From: Chloromonas sp. AAM2
Lineage: Eukaryota; Chlorophyta; Chlorophyceae; Chlamydomonadales; Chlamydomonadaceae
Length of the DNA stretch: 64,000 bases
Direction of reading: 5' to 3'
Assembly (NCBI GenBank): GCA_004335635.1
Contig: QAXH01002209.1
Span: 20,006 to 84,005 of the forward strand
The position numbers and the translations under genes are program-made. Under the pieces are notes generated by a model, which was not told the origin of the DNA, did no database searches, and worked only from the letters and a program-made list of their open reading frames with translations. This document shows, piece by piece, positions 1-20,447 of this stretch. Every line of letters begins with the position of its first letter. Position 1 is the first letter of the stretch.

Positions 1-2567
1 GTAAAGCACCCTCAGGGTCCCTGTGAACAGCAGAGGTCAATGTTGTTAACAGAACACACAAACCACTAAAGGGTCAGCAGCAGAAGCTCACGCAAATTTC
101 AGCTCAAAAGCAAGGTGACAAGGCTACGGTCGTATGAATGGCCAGGACCAGGTGCTGATGAGAACCCTGTCCTGCTTCTCAAGTTGCTGGCCGTTGAAAA
201 AGGTGACACACCTGCCTGGGTCCACAGCAGGAATGATTGCAAATCTCATCCATCTTAACAGGGCTGGTTACAGACCTTGTCAACCCACAACCTGCCTGCT
301 CTGAGTTGTGCTGGCCAGGTCGGCAATCTAAGCAGACTTCAGCACAGCCCTGACCACACATGTGGCCTGCTGTATGCACGTCAAGACATGCATGCCCGCA
401 CGCCCACCCCTGCCCCACCTTGCGAATAGCTGATCGACAATGTTTGTATACGCTGCCTCATGCCGTGACTCATCCGCTGCAATGACGCCACAAATCTTTG
501 TCAGCAGTGAGTCGCCGTAGTAAGCTGCTAGACGGGCTGTGTTGCCATGGCTTATCTTTGTGGCTCGCTCCTGAAAATCAAAAACAATTCCAAACAAGAT
601 CGGTTAGAACCCCAGCCTAGCTTACTGCAGCGACAGTGTTGACACGAGCAGCTTACAACCCATAAACTTCAGAACCAGCTGTGCGCAATTTGGTATACAC
701 GTCATGTTGTCAGGCCATCCCAGGGAAGCCACACTCTGCTTCTGGGCATCAGACAACCGTGCAAATGCAGCCCACCCACCATGCTGGTCCATACTCTAGA
801 TGTACCAGGCGTCACCCAATTGCCAATCCCCTGCTACTTGCCCCTTGGACGGCTGCCCGAGCCCACCCCAGCAGCCATTATGGAACACTGGAGACCCCTT
901 GAAATTGGTGCTACAGGTAGGACCCTAGCCCACCCCAGCTGCAAGAAAAAGGCAACTGTCACAGGGCCTCCTGCTCCATCACACACCTGGAAGGATGTGT
1001 ATATGAAGCACAAGTACGGATTGTTCTCCAGCTTTGGGTCCAGCCCGCTGCCTATGAGTCGCTGAATGGTTGTCTCAATCGACCGCATATCCACCCTGCC
1101 CGGCAATGAAAGGTTGGCAAGAAAGCAAGTTTAGTGCACAAGGAAATGCCAGGCTACTATCTGCCAGGTTGTGGAGGGCCAAATGCAGGAGTTCAATTCG
1201 TTCTAGTTGGTGAGCTGTGGCTCTGCGGACGCCACGTGGTGTGATGATACTTTGCCTCGTGAATGCAGGGACCAGAAATCAGGGCCAATTCAAGGACATG
1301 GCCATTTCACACAGGTGTGTTTGAAAGGTTAAGTTCAACTGACGCTGTCATCAACACCACAACCAGAGCCCTGCCTCGTCCCTGCAATGCGGTCTTTTCT
1401 TGCCCTGATTGGCAGCCCAGCATGCGCCACTGGCATGCTCAAGCAAGACCCAGCTGCACTGTGCGTCTCTGTCCAGTGCTGATGACGCCACCAATGCCTT
1501 CCGCCCATCATGCATTTCAAGCATCTGCCGGCCCATCTGCTCATCCCTGCTCACATTAACTGCTCATCCCAACTTTTGCTTGCCATGTGTCAGCACCCAC
1601 CGGCCACTAAGGTACAGGTATTTATTCAACAAATCCCCATGCCGGTTTTCTTCAGCCGTCCAGTGCCGAGTCCATTGCGCCCAAGGTTGATCTTCAGCCC
1701 CTGTTTCATCCTGCAGCCAGTAGATTGCAGGCACCGTGGCTGGTTGAAACAGCTGGAACACGCAAGCACACTGATGCAAAGCATGTTGTTGGTAGTCCTG
1801 ATTTCATGCACGCACAGCGCGATCAGTTACTCAGAAATGGCTCGCCACTTTTGTCACACATCGCCTCATGTGTGCTGTTGCGGCATTTTGTTCCTGCTCA
1901 CCTTGGTACCGTCCAAGGTGTTGAGCATGTTCATGTAGGAAGGCAGAGCTTCTTCTGTGACCATGTCCCCAACCAACACGACCATGTAGTCAAATGGTAG
2001 CTGAGATGACGCTGTCCTGAGAGCAGTGACCTGATCATAAAAATCTGGAGAGGCTGAGTCTGGAACATAATCTGACGGTTGCCAGCTCTTTTCAACTGGT
2101 TTGAGGTATCGAAGCAAATCGTTTTTGGCCCAGCTAGTCAGACTGCTAACCACATCCATGCCTCTGGTATGCAAGCTGTGCACACGCTGTCCATTGGGAA
2201 GTATGAGTGGCGCCTCATGAGGCTTGAAACTCTGTAGAGCAGCTGGTGGTGTGGCTGTCTGAAAACTGTGCGCAGGCTGCTGCATCGTTGCTGCCGCAGC
2301 TGCTGGAACCAGCAGACCGCCACGCTGGCGGTAAGACCCGGGCGCAGCTGGATGAAACGTTGATGGCTGTGCTGGGGCTGGAACGATGGACTGGCGGGGT
2401 GGAGGCAGCAGCAATCCACTGTTTGCTGGCGTAGGGGTGGGCGTTATCGGTGCAAGCACGGGCCGGGGCTCAGAATTGTTAGTGCTGGCGACCCTGCTTG
2501 GCGCTTTGGCTGGCTGAGCACTGCCTATCTGACCGAGCAGCCGTTGCGGCACCGGACCTCGCAGCAT
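1..2567 (-). CDS. FAB2: Plastid stearoyl-[acyl-carrier-protein] 9-desaturase (3' end outside window)
   Basis: Soluble di-iron enzyme that introduces the delta-9 double bond into stearoyl-ACP in the plastid stroma, using reduced ferredoxin. Exons in transcription order: 2567-1902, 1710-1601, 1095-987, 570-419, 20-<1. All splice phases agree and about 352 codons are visible. Seen: the conserved block [16 protein letters not shown], then the di-iron ligand motifs TEEALP, EENRHG, QERAT and DESRHE spread over exons 1-4, plus SHGNTARLA. The last visible exon begins DPEGAL, where plant enzymes have DPDGA; the C-terminal third lies beyond the left edge. The start at 2567 gives a roughly 120-residue Pro/Ala/Gln-rich leader before the conserved core, longer than typical plant transit peptides. 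It fits a plastid transit peptide plus linker, but an extra upstream exon is not excluded. Family assignment is very secure; the N-terminus is moderate. Confidence 0.93.
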
Positions 2568-3234
2568 GATTGTCCTGAACGCTCTCCCGCCACCACAGAA
2601 AAATCTGCAAGTGACACACGATGAACATCAGCCAAACTCCAGCTGGGGACTTTCCATGAAGAGGTTTTGCCAAGCGCCGATGCTTCACGGCGATAACCAT
2701 CTGGACACGTACAAACCCTCTCTGAACAGTTGTCAATGATGATCTTAGACTCAAACTGTTTCCAGGCGCATTGGGCCGAAAATGTACCCAAGAGCACCGC
2801 TTACTTCCCCTGTTTGTTTGTGGTGTTTCAATCTTCACAACTTCATCCAGCAACTGGCAGCACCCCACTCGCCTGAGGAGAAGTCGCCTGAGGTAGGGAC
2901 GCTCTTCGCAGCGGCGCGTGCAGATGACTTTCCCCTACTAGAATGACACTTTATGGCCCTGTGAAGGCTATGTTCGTGCCCTGAGCTCAATGATGGCGTT
3001 CTGGAAAGCTCAGCCTCTCGCTGAGTTGAGGAGATGCAAGCTGGCTGCAATGGCCAAGTAGAGAAACGCTGCGGGCAGTGCAGTGTGCTGTGTGCGGTGG
3101 ACGTAGTGTGCCCAGCGCCTGCCATCGCTTTTTTCGGCCACAACGGCTCAGTCACATGTGTCATGTCAGTTGGCAGGTGTGTGCTCCTGTTTTGTGCTTG
3201 TTTTGTGTTTGCAGCTATGAGTTTTGCTTGAAGC
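2568..3234. promoter_or_regulatory. Shared upstream region between divergent FAB2 and monooxygenase genes
   Basis: About 670 bases separate the predicted start codons of two divergently oriented genes, so this stretch should hold both promoters and 5' UTRs. No convincing TATA box or other recognisable element was seen. Open frames on the minus strand (around 2525-2868) show no conserved protein and could be 5' UTR or an unrecognised upstream FAB2 exon. Confidence 0.35.
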
Positions 3235-11156
<7,922 letters not shown>

Positions 11157-12018
11157 GAAATCGGCAGATCTGCTGCTCCTCAGCCTTCCGCAGCGTGAGT
11201 CGATGGTCCACTGCCAAAGTCAGTGGGAGGTTACATTTTTTGAGTTGGCGGTTTGACCTGCGGCGGTTTGACAGCAGTAGGCAGTCTCCGCCATTCTGCA
11301 CGCCTTTGCATACAATTACATGCGTGATAGTGCCCAGGACATCAAGAGGCTGAGGGACTCAAACGAGGCACACGTATTCTTCCAAGAACTAAGTCCTCTG
11401 CAAGGGCGGCCTCAAGCATCAACGCATAGGAGAACATATCACGAAGTCTGCACATTCTCCCAGGACAGCTTGTCTGACACAGTGGCTCTAAGCCCAAACG
11501 CGCGAGCTCGCAGTAGAACAGAACGTTCGTGTGGAATTGGACAGGTTGGAAGTTCTGTGAACGGCGGGGCTACGGCGACTCAGCGGGAGGAGCGCTGGGT
11601 ATGGAGGGATTCAGAGTCATTTCAGTACCTGTCACCGTGTGAGGGTGAGGGTGGCCAATTTGATCCTTGCACGTGAATTCACATGTTCCACCCAGGAGCC
11701 TGCTTCAAGTCAATCCGTGCAGCAATGTTGTGTCAGCCGGACTTCCCGCACGGGAAAGGCACATCCTTGGACATGGCTGACCGCCCTCCATCTTCCCACC
11801 ATCTTCCCACCAGACACACTGCACATGCACACAGCCTGCTAGCTGCAACTGCCTGCTGGACACGCTCTGAGTACCTTTGGAAGGAACCAGCTCACGTGCA
11901 ACTCCTTCCTGCTCATGTGCCACTCCCTCTGCATGGTTTTCCTATTCCATCCCTTTGCACACCCATGCAACGACACGCACGCTGTCGATTAGCCTCATGC
12001 CGTGCCTTGCGCAGGGAG
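11157..12018. other. Intergenic region, monooxygenase to MOT2
   Basis: No conserved coding sequence was recognised. A frame open from 11683 into the MOT2 first exon is rich in His/Pro/Cys and lacks family similarity. The GCAG just before the MOT2 start at 12019 could be the 3' end of a 5'-UTR intron. Confidence 0.5.
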
Positions 12019-15000
12019 ATGAAGAGCCTGTATGATCAGCAGCTTCTAGAGTTCCTGGGCCTCAGCCCCCGCATGAGCCCCCACGCCTTTCTATCCTGCT
12101 TCTTACTCGGCCTTGCCGGCCTGACTGCCTGGTTCCAACATGGACCTACGGAGGAGCCCTTGGGAAAATCAACACCTGCATTCCGAGCATTTAGGGATAA
12201 CTATGTGCTCATCTTCTCAACTGCAATGGGTGGGTAATGGGTGGGTCCTGGGTAGGCAGGAATGATGGTCAAATGCATGTTGCTTCGCATGCACCACTGC
12301 ATTTCAAACTGCACAATTACTTTCAATCCCTGCACGGTCCACGTTCGCGCTTAGGTAGCAGCAGGTCATGGAGATCGTTGTGCGATCTTTGTTTGCCATC
12401 TTCAACACGCAAAGTACAGGCCACAGCACAGGCCAGCTTGGCTAGCACTGCTGCCCTTGCACTCTGCCAACGACCCACGGCCCTTGTAACTGCTTGTGCC
12501 GTGCAGCCGGTGACTGGCTCCAAGGCCCCTACATCTACTATTTATACGAGCACTATGGCTTTGCCGTCGGGCCCATCGGACAGCTCTTCATTGCAGGCTT
12601 TGCATCGTCAATGCTCTTTGGGACACTGGCGGGCGTGCTTGCAGATAAATAGTGAGTGCTGGTCTGAAAGGGCAGGAGTGGGATGCAAGGGACAGTTGGC
12701 AGGAACGGGATGCAAGTAATGGGTTTGCAGCAATGCAAATTAAATGATGTCCAAGAGGGACATATACAGGGGTACAGTTCATAGTGGGCAATTTGACCTA
12801 CAAGCTGCAGTGGTGTCAAGTAAACGGTATCCGGCAGGGAAAGGATAGTGATAAATATGCAAGGACAGGTTAGCCTGGCCTGCAATGCAGCTCTGCAGGG
12901 GTGACAGGTGTGAGTGCGTAGGTGGCATGTCTGAGCACGTGGGGCCATTGGCAACTACTCTCCCACAGATGGTTTCAGAGCAGCGATGCACTCAAAGGTG
13001 TGGACGACAGGCATAACCGCTGCACTGGGCCAACCACATGCTTGACCAGTCAACAACATGCTTCTTACTCTGCAATCGCTTGTTGCTCTTGCAGCGGTCG
13101 GCGGCGTGCGTGCATAGCTTACTGCATATCCTACACCATCAGCTGCATCACGAAGCACAGCGGATCCTTCCAGGTTAGTCATAGGGGTCATGGCTGCAAG
13201 CAACACAAACGACAAGGACGCGCATGGAGTTATCATATTATCACGTGTTGCCCACTGGGTACCACCACAGACCGCTTCTAAGTCTTCTTACACAGCAACC
13301 AGAAAGCTGATCTCACAGCTCTGCCTTTCCTATCCAGGTGTTATTACTGGGCCGAGTGTTGGGCGGCATTTCCACGTCCCTGCTGTTCTCTAGCTTTGAG
13401 GCGTGGGTAGCCTCGGAGCACGCTCGGCGGGGATTTGATGAGGAGCTGCTAGCAGGCGTGTTCAGTCGCGCCTCCACTGTGGGGGCGGGCCTCATGGCCA
13501 TCATGGCAGGGCTGGTGGGGGACGTGCTGGTGGAGCGGTTTGCACTGGGACCGGTGAGTGCATGTAGTTGTGGTTGCTGTTGTTGTTGCGTTTTTACGCC
13601 CCTGCCAATGTGTCGCAATGCGCGAAAGGATGTCTCCCAAGGATAGAGCCATGTGGAGAGAGCAGCATTGCAGAACGGTTGAAGGAATGTTCGGAAGTGT
13701 ATGGAACGCAGATAGCAATTCCGATTGTCATGGACCTGAGTCAAAGCATGGGTGGGACACGGGGCGGGGGCATGCGTAGTCAGCATCAATTGGACTGTGG
13801 GGGAAGAGCAGCATCCATAGCAAGGAATGGCAAGAATGCGCAGACGCACACATGGAGCGTGTGCAGCAACTTTGATTCTAATGGAAGACATTGAGCATGG
13901 GTGGATGCAGAAGCATGCATGGAGCGTGTGTTGACACCGGTGGAGGTCATGAGGAGGACAGTGTCTCAGTGTGTGGGCAGCGGTATGCGTCGGTGCCGCA
14001 GTTGGGAATTTGGATCATAAGGGAGCGGCCGCGGATGTAACAGGCTCACATGTGTTGTCCAATCGCCATACTGAGCACCTGTCATCCATGGTTGTGTGTG
14101 CAGGTGGCTCCGTTTGACGCCGCCGCTGTGGTGCTGGTCATCACTGGCTGCATTGTGTTCGCCACCTGGACTGAGAACTACGGCGGCCAGACGCACGAGG
14201 GCGTGGGCAAGCGGCTCAGAGCTGCAGTCATCACCATCTACTCGGGTGAGAGACAGCGCCAGCACTGAGCCAGCAAAGAGGGGGACGGGAAGGCAGGCAG
14301 AGACAGCATCAGCATCAGGATAGCAGAGCAGGGGCAGGGGGCGAAAGGCCGTGTGAAGAGCCTTGCTGGAAGAGCACAGGCGGCACGTGCGGAATGGAAC
14401 CCAGCAAGCTGCATGCCATGCTTCATACACATCAGCATGGAGTATCTGTACCTGCCAGGCGTGCCTCCATGGCTTGCATACGTGCATGCATGCATGCCTC
14501 AGCATTGACACGGAGTAGGCGTGCTGTTACTCTCCGCTTATCCTGGCATGCACACACAAGCACTTTTTCCCACCTTCCTGCAGATCGGCGCATTGCCTTG
14601 TTAGGCGCCCTTCAAGCCATGTTCGAGGCAACGCTGTACACCTTTGTGTTCCTGTGGACCCCTGCGCTCGGCTCAGGAGGAGAGAAGGTAACATTGGGGT
14701 GCATGGGCTGAGTGACGCTGCTTTGAACACGTGCACATCATGCACACGGTGCAGTTTGATTTGACACGCAAAACAGTCATGCAACAGATGTGGCTCAAGA
14801 GGGGTTCACTGTTGAGAGGCGAGTGGAGGGTGGCAGGAAGATGACATGGGGTGCGCAGAGCACATTTAATCTTCACACATGTTGCACCATGAGACACAGC
14901 ATGTGCAGTGTGCAGGATGCAGGTTGGGTTAGCACTGGGGAAAACAATCGTGCTCAGAAATGTTCATAGCGCAACAGACAGGTGTACACAAAGCATGCAA

Positions 15001-17090
15001 AAGGAAAACATTCTCTAGTGAATCCAGCACAAGCAATCATGCGACTTTTTGCATCCATTACACACTTGTACAGAACAGTGAATTTCGCAGGCAGTCACAG
15101 CACTAACACTTCTGTTGGCCGAGTGCAGACGTGTGCCCAGCTATGCTGCTTTATGCACATTGTTGATGTTCCTTCCCTGGTACCAGTTACCAAGCAGAAT
15201 TTACGTTGCCAGTGCTTCTGATGCCATGCCAGCCACCGCCGCTTCAACTCCTGCAGCTACCAGCCGTCTTTGTACAATCAGCCTAGGTGCTTCATCGTGA
15301 GCACATACAATACCCGCTGTTTGCTGATGATGATGCTGATGAGGATGACCATGATGGTGTGACTCGCTATCCCACTGATTTGCTGATGATGATGCTCCTG
15401 CTTGCTGATGATGTTCATGATGGTGAGACTTTTACTTTTCGTGCCCTTGGCCGCAGGTTCCCCACGGCATGGTGTTCTCCTGCTTCATGGCCGCCTGCAT
15501 GGCGGGCAGCGCATTCGCTGGGCGCCTGCTGTCGCGCTATCGGCCACAACACTTTATGATCTGGGTGTACGGGGCCTCACTGCTGGCCATGGGGGTGCCT
15601 TTTCTGGTCAACTGCCCCTCACTGGGCGCATGGCTCAGGCTACAGGACCCAAGTAAGAGAGAAAGCCGAAGCCCAGGGCAGCACTTGAAGTGTGAAATAT
15701 GCGTCACAGACTAATGCATTCTGACAGAGGCTGAGCAAAAAGGGCTCAGCTTAGTCACAGAGTCATGCGCTTTTATCTTTTTTAATACAAAGTGGTCAGA
15801 GAAGTAATGGCATGCAGGGTAGCAGCTGGCCAGCGAAACCCCCCCCCCTGCTCCCTGTCATACAGCTGCACACCTCTCATCTCATGACAGCAGCCAGTGC
15901 CGTAGCCAGCCAGCCAGCCATCACAGTCATTCCGCAGCCGGGCCAGAAGGGGCCAGCAGAAAAGGCACTGGGCCAGGAAGAGACCATTGTCGTGTACTCC
16001 TGTCATACTGCTGCATGCATCAAGCCCGCACTGCACCGCGTCTTTACTGCGTGCTAATGCTGTGAGTCACAAAGTCATTGGCAGGTTAAGACTTGGTTGT
16101 ATACAGCTCTATACTGCTGCATGCACCGAGCCCTTGAGCGTTCATGGTGTTTGCAGGTGCGGCCGGGCAGGCGTTTATTGCCTTTGGTGGACGTGACCTC
16201 GGGCTGGGCAGCTACCTGCAGATTGCCGCCTTCTGCGTGTTTGAGTTCTGCCTGGGCATCTTCTGGCCGGCCATGATGACTCTAAGGGCCCAGGTGGTGC
16301 CGGAGGACATGCGCTCAACCATCATCAACTGCTTCAGGCTGCCACTCAACCTGTTCGTGTGCGTCGCGTTGTGCAAGGTAAGCAAAGGATGGCATGGGAG
16401 CACAACGACCATTGATGAACTCGTGAACAGCAGGGAACGGCAGGTCTATCATTACATCCGCGGACTCTCACACAAATGGCAGCTGAGCCTACGGTGCTGC
16501 AGTGGAAACGATTCTTTCCTAAACTTTCCTGTCCAGGTGGTCATGCATCCATCATTTGTGTGCAAGATATCGTGCTTTGCTTTGATCCTGCTTTTAGTTA
16601 AAGTGAGAGGACGCGTGATTGGTAAGATCCATCAAGAACAGGGGTATGACCTAGAATGTCATGGCGGTATACCTGATGCCAAGTGCACGGTGCATTAGCG
16701 CATGAGATACCACAGGGCTGGCCGGCACTGCAGTCCCCTTCGTGTGTTGGACTGACAATCCCACGCAATCGGCCACCATCAGATAGGTATGCTGCATTTA
16801 GTGAGCATACCCGCGGATAGAGCCTGCATGTATGTAGGACCGGTGCCTATTGATGTCATGTGTTGTTCTCTCTTCAGGTCGAGGACTACTCCCTGGCCAC
16901 CATGTTCGCCCTGTGCATGAGTCTACTGGGCGGGTGTGTGGCCTGCCAATGGCTGCTGAACAAGGAACTGATGCACACCACACGCCACTCAACCTCCAAA
17001 CAGCACATCGTCTACATCCAGTCATCGCATGTCCAGTCGGGCGATCAGTCAACCACAGGTGCCCAAGTATTCAATCCCAGGCAATGTTGA
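12019..17090 (+). CDS. MOT2: Molybdate-anion transporter, MFSD5/MOT2 family MFS protein, 9 exons
   Basis: Polytopic major-facilitator protein of the MFSD5 family, whose Chlamydomonas member MOT2 imports molybdate. Exons: 12019-12229, 12507-12651, 13095-13173, 13338-13553, 14104-14245, 14584-14687, 15457-15652, 16157-16377, 16878-17090; phases agree, giving 508 aa, a normal length. Seen: the family signature GDWLQGPYIYYLYEHYGF, IGQLFIAGFASSMLFGT, the MFS motif A-like ADKYGRRRA, YCISYTISCITKHS, LLLGRVLGGISTSLLFSSFE and PFDAAAVVLVITG, then FEFCLGIFWPAMMTLRAQVVPE in the second half. Many hydrophobic segments are visible, consistent with 12 membrane spans. The start is the first ATG in frame after a GCAG; the family N-terminus is variable, so the start is moderate. 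Molybdate as substrate is inferred from the family. Confidence 0.93.
15320..15429 (+). repeat. GAT-rich imperfect tandem duplication in MOT2 intron 6
   Basis: Two copies of a segment beginning TTTGCTGATGATGATGCT and ending in CATGATGGTG lie about 59 bases apart in the intron between 14687 and 15457. It is a simple-repeat-rich intronic duplication with no coding frame of interest. Confidence 0.7.
16728..16784 (+). repeat. Degenerate direct repeat, copy 1 (second copy 18525-18578)
   Basis: The segment starts CTGCAGTCCCCTTCGTGTG and contains CCCACGCAAT before a GCC-CCATC end. The downstream copy at 18525 starts CTGCAGTCCCCTTGGTGTGA with the same order of blocks. This copy is in the last MOT2 intron and the other lies in the intergenic tract. 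Confidence 0.45.
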
Positions 17091-17385
17091 GTCAGGCAGA
17101 GGCGTTTGCTAAATGGGCTGAGCAACACGGCATGATGGGCGTGCGTCTTACACCAGTGGCACGTGCTCTATCAAGTGGTTGTGAGCATGCCGCATAGATA
17201 ATCCCAGCCATGTTCTCAGACATGTGCGTAAACATCTGTCCATGCAGTGACTGGGCGTACGTCCAGACATGTTCCCATGCGTGTTGCAAGGACATAGAGA
17301 CTCATGTCCATGCGCACGGGGATGTGGCATTTGAAGCTTTCAATGGTCCTCACGCGTCAGGGCGGGCAGGCTTGCATGTCACAAG

Positions 17386-17516
17386 AGGTGAGGGATTCCA
17401 ACCCGTCCAACCTACATGTGAACGGGGCTGCGACACACCTGGATAGTAATGGTGGTGGTCACCCCTCGAGGTGCTATCCTGTCCGCATACTTCGTTAGAC
17501 CCCAAATGGGGCCTGA
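17386..17516 (-). repeat. Dispersed repeat R2, copy A (inverted)
   Basis: About 130 bases that, read on the minus strand, run from GGCCCCATTTGGGGTCTAAC to GGTTGGACGGGTTGG and CCTCACCTCTTGT. The same order of blocks recurs on the plus strand at 21598-21725 and 32809-32932. Copies A and B match over almost their whole length. No terminal inverted repeat or target duplication was found by eye. Confidence 0.8.
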
Positions 17517-19713
17517 AACTGTGCATGCACTTGCATGTCAGCATGCCTTGATTGCTGCATGGACAGTGCATGGACAACTTAGCAGAACATGGCACTCAGG
17601 GTCATGGCCGCCTTGGCATCACATGATGTGGCTGGCATTCGTTCGCTCATTATTTCGCTGGCTTCATTCCCTGATTGGAATAACCCTGAGGTGGCTGCAG
17701 GCTGCATAAGGCAAGAGCTGAAGTGTGGTGCCAGAAAAATGCAGGGGAGGTGTCCTCGTCCAAGCTTCCTCAGGTTTCCTCTCGTTGACAGAACAGGCAC
17801 TCCAGCTGAACCTCCACTAGTACCGCGTGAAATGATAATACCTGCAGCTTGTTGGGTGCAGGTTGAATGTAGCAACAGGGAATGCACTTGGTTCTCTAGA
17901 GTCTTGAACTTAGGAAACACCGCTGACTGGACCAGGATTGTCCAGTGCTTGCTTTAGCTAAGCAGCATGTTGAACAAATGAAAACACCCTCTTCCCGCCC
18001 GGCGTCTCGCTGGTTGCATGTGCAAGTTGTGATGATGTGCAGGCTCGCACATAGACATCTACAGGAGCAACGCTCAGGGTAGTTCATAATGATCAAGTTT
18101 GGCTTTTGCACCTTGCAGTGTGTTGGCCCGCTCAATGTCAGTATGGTGTTAATCATATCCACCTGCTGCTTTTAGTCACATTTGAAAAGTGTAAGCGTGC
18201 TTGCAATTGTCGAAGCAATCAATCCACCCACACCACGTGCCCAGCAGGGGTCTTCCACCTTTGAATTCCACAATTCTGGCGTGTGGACCCCAGATTGGGA
18301 CGCTCAGGATCTGGCATTTTCGAAACTCCTACTGCTGGCCGAGACACGTACTTTGCTTCTTGCGCACCACATCATAATGCATACATTTGAACGTGCCTGC
18401 CTGCTACAAAAAGCATCTGACAGCAACCATGCCACGTGACACTGGACCACTTCACAATGGCCGCTATAGCTGATGCAAGTTGCCTGGTGCATCAGCGCAA
18501 CAGGTACGAACGGGCGGCCTGAAACTGCAGTCCCCTTGGTGTGAGAAGTTGGCATTCCCACGCATGTTGCCGCCATCTGCAACTTCTACACACTATTGGC
18601 TGAGAAGGTTGCACATCCAGCAGCTCCAGACGAAGCTGCCATGTCTTGGTTTTGGTGGTCACGTGGCAGAACAAGCCAAAAGCTCAGTTATTATGAGTGG
18701 CATTATTTATTCAAGCCTGAGCAATACCTTGGTCCCTTGGAGATGATGCTGCGGGCTGGGAACATCCAACACGCTGTGTGGCACATGCGGAAGCCATGGC
18801 TGCCGGTCAACACTGGCTAGCTTGGTGCTGTTAATACTTTTGTCAACGAGCAAGGTGGCATCAGCACAGCAAGGTGCTGCATGGAGGATAGCACATCAGC
18901 CAGCAGCCTCACTAAGTGCCCTGAGGAAGCTGGGTCATAAGCTTGGCACATCACTGCTGCCGGACGTTGTGAAACATTGTAAAGCAGTGGTTGGCCTACA
19001 GTTCACAGTTGCTGCTTGCTGCACGCGTGCATGCAGCAAAATAGCATTGACGGTTATTGCAACCATTACATTGGCCCGTCAGGGCTGATGTGGATGATCA
19101 CACAAGGTGATGATGGTGTGACCCAAACGGCCAGGGTGGCAAGATTCTAGCATTTGTGGTGGTTGGCCTACAGGGGGAGCTTGCAAGGCTCTGGGTAGGT
19201 TCTTAATACAGGATGGCAGGGTGTGACTGCTGTGCTGTGGATCTGCTGTTGCTAGGCCACCGTAGCGAGCAGACCATCCCGCACTGGCTCTGAACCTGCC
19301 CTTGCCACCTATGGCACCCCAGCAGTCGCCAGCTTCCTGGGATCCTGCCCCGCTGTGCCTCCTCCCCGGCCACTGTGCCTGCTCCCCCGCCATGACAGCT
19401 AGCAGCTCCTGCTTTCTCGACCGCTCACCCACTACCGCCCCTAAAGTTGACGATTGCAGTCAGTGACAGCCGTGACCGTGTGCATACGTGCTAGCAAGTC
19501 TGCTAATCCTGTGGCTAGGATTTCCCTAGCCGGACATTAGCACCCTCAGCACCCCCAGTTAGCATTCCAGATCATTCTGATGTACCGAGCATGCATGCAG
19601 AAGCTGGATAGGGGCACAGACGCTATATGGTATGCACTTGATCGTTCCTGGTTCTGGTTGCAGGAAGGGCATGCTCCGCTGTTGTTTGCTGATAAGGAAG
19701 GCCATCTGGAGGT
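17517..19713. other. Intergenic tract without recognisable genes
   Basis: About 2.2 kb with several open frames, for example 17589-17957, 18480-18746 and 19079-19432. None shows a conserved domain, splice-consistent neighbours or a convincing start. It holds the second copy of the degenerate repeat at 18525-18578 and otherwise nothing that I can assign. Confidence 0.5.
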
Positions 19714-19815
19714 AAAAAAAGAAGTTGCCAGTTCTGGGACAGTTTGTGTTCTCATGTGTTCTTCACGATGTTGGCTTTGCTGCTGCTTACCTACACCCTT
19801 GACAACTGTATAAGT

Positions 19816-20097
19816 GCATGCGTACATCTTGGGTTTCAGCCCCACAAATTCGGCGATGGGCCTGCCGTGGGTATCATCCTTGAACTTGCCCGGCACCCGT
19901 GCGTTGCTGGGATCATGCATGGGGTGGGTTGGGGCATACCCACTCATGTCGAACATGTCCTTGTCTGATGCCATGTCCACATACACATCGTTGGTGCGCA
20001 CATGGTAGCAGAGGCTGTCGGTATCCGTAAACAACAGCCTGCACCGCTCGTGCCCATACTTGTCCATCATGTGACCGTAGTGAAAATCGTACAGCTG
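19816..20097 (-). pseudogene. Protein-primed family B DNA polymerase fragment (Polinton/Maverick or Polinton-like virus type)
   Basis: About 94 codons homologous to the palm region of protein-primed family B polymerases. Seen: LYDFHYGHMMDKYG, then CRLLFTDTDSLCYH carrying the DTDS motif with catalytic aspartates, and GKFKDDTHGRPIAEFVGLKPKMYAC. The spacing and wording of these blocks match Polinton/Maverick and virophage-like polymerases rather than cellular replicative enzymes. The exonuclease domain, the SLYPSI-type motif and the terminal KKG-type motif are all missing on either side, so it is a broken relic. The open frame continues in both directions into unrelated sequence. The reading frame across the homologous part is intact, which suggests a fairly recent decay or purifying selection before truncation. 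Confidence 0.85.
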
Positions 20098-20261
20098 TCC
20101 TTTTGTTGGTGTGTCTGCTGTGTATTCTGTTGTGTGTTTTGTGTGTATTTCGTTGAAATGTGTGTTGCTTGGCATGTTTTACCTGTTGACTTACTGACCT
20201 GTGTGAAAGTTTGCGAATTTGGTGAGTTTGGAAGTGCCTTCACAGTCGTGGCCGTACAGTA

Positions 20262-20307
20262 GTTCCTATCTAGTCCTGGTTTGCTGTCCCAGAAGTGGCA
20301 GTGCACC
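20262..20307 (-). pseudogene. Coding-like segment with HCHFWDSKPG, shared with element 2
   Basis: On the minus strand this 46-base segment reads HCHFWDSKPG followed by an NY pair. The same words occur at 32452-32503, and the two DNA copies differ by a few substitutions and one 3-base indel that keeps the frame. This pattern is expected of formerly coding sequence. The protein is not recognised; it may be a gene of the parental Polinton-like element. Confidence 0.5.
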
Positions 20308-20358
20308 GTCTACCACAACACGCGATGTTCACAACGATGTTCACCCCGTGTGCGATTG

Positions 20359-20380
20359 ACACAAACACACACACACACTC
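20359..20380 (+). repeat. CA microsatellite
   Basis: A short run of CA/ACA dinucleotides directly upstream of the R3 repeat inside element 1. Confidence 0.8.
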
Positions 20381-20396
20381 GCACACATACACGCAC

Positions 20397-20447
20397 CATG
20401 GCTCTCAGCGACATTGACAGGCCAGTCAGCCTTGGAAATACTCACCA
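20397..20447 (+). repeat. Repeat R3, plus-strand copy
   Basis: About 50 bases beginning CATGGCTCTCAGCGACATTG match the reverse complement of 23135-23183 with few differences. Both copies start with an ATG and encode the same short peptide start, MALS followed by DRPVSLG. It is unclear whether this was once coding; no longer protein can be built from either copy. Confidence 0.6.

Noticed and set aside
17091..19500. Several plus- and minus-strand open frames of 60-120 codons
   Set aside because: No domain, no codon or splice support, and composition like intergenic DNA.
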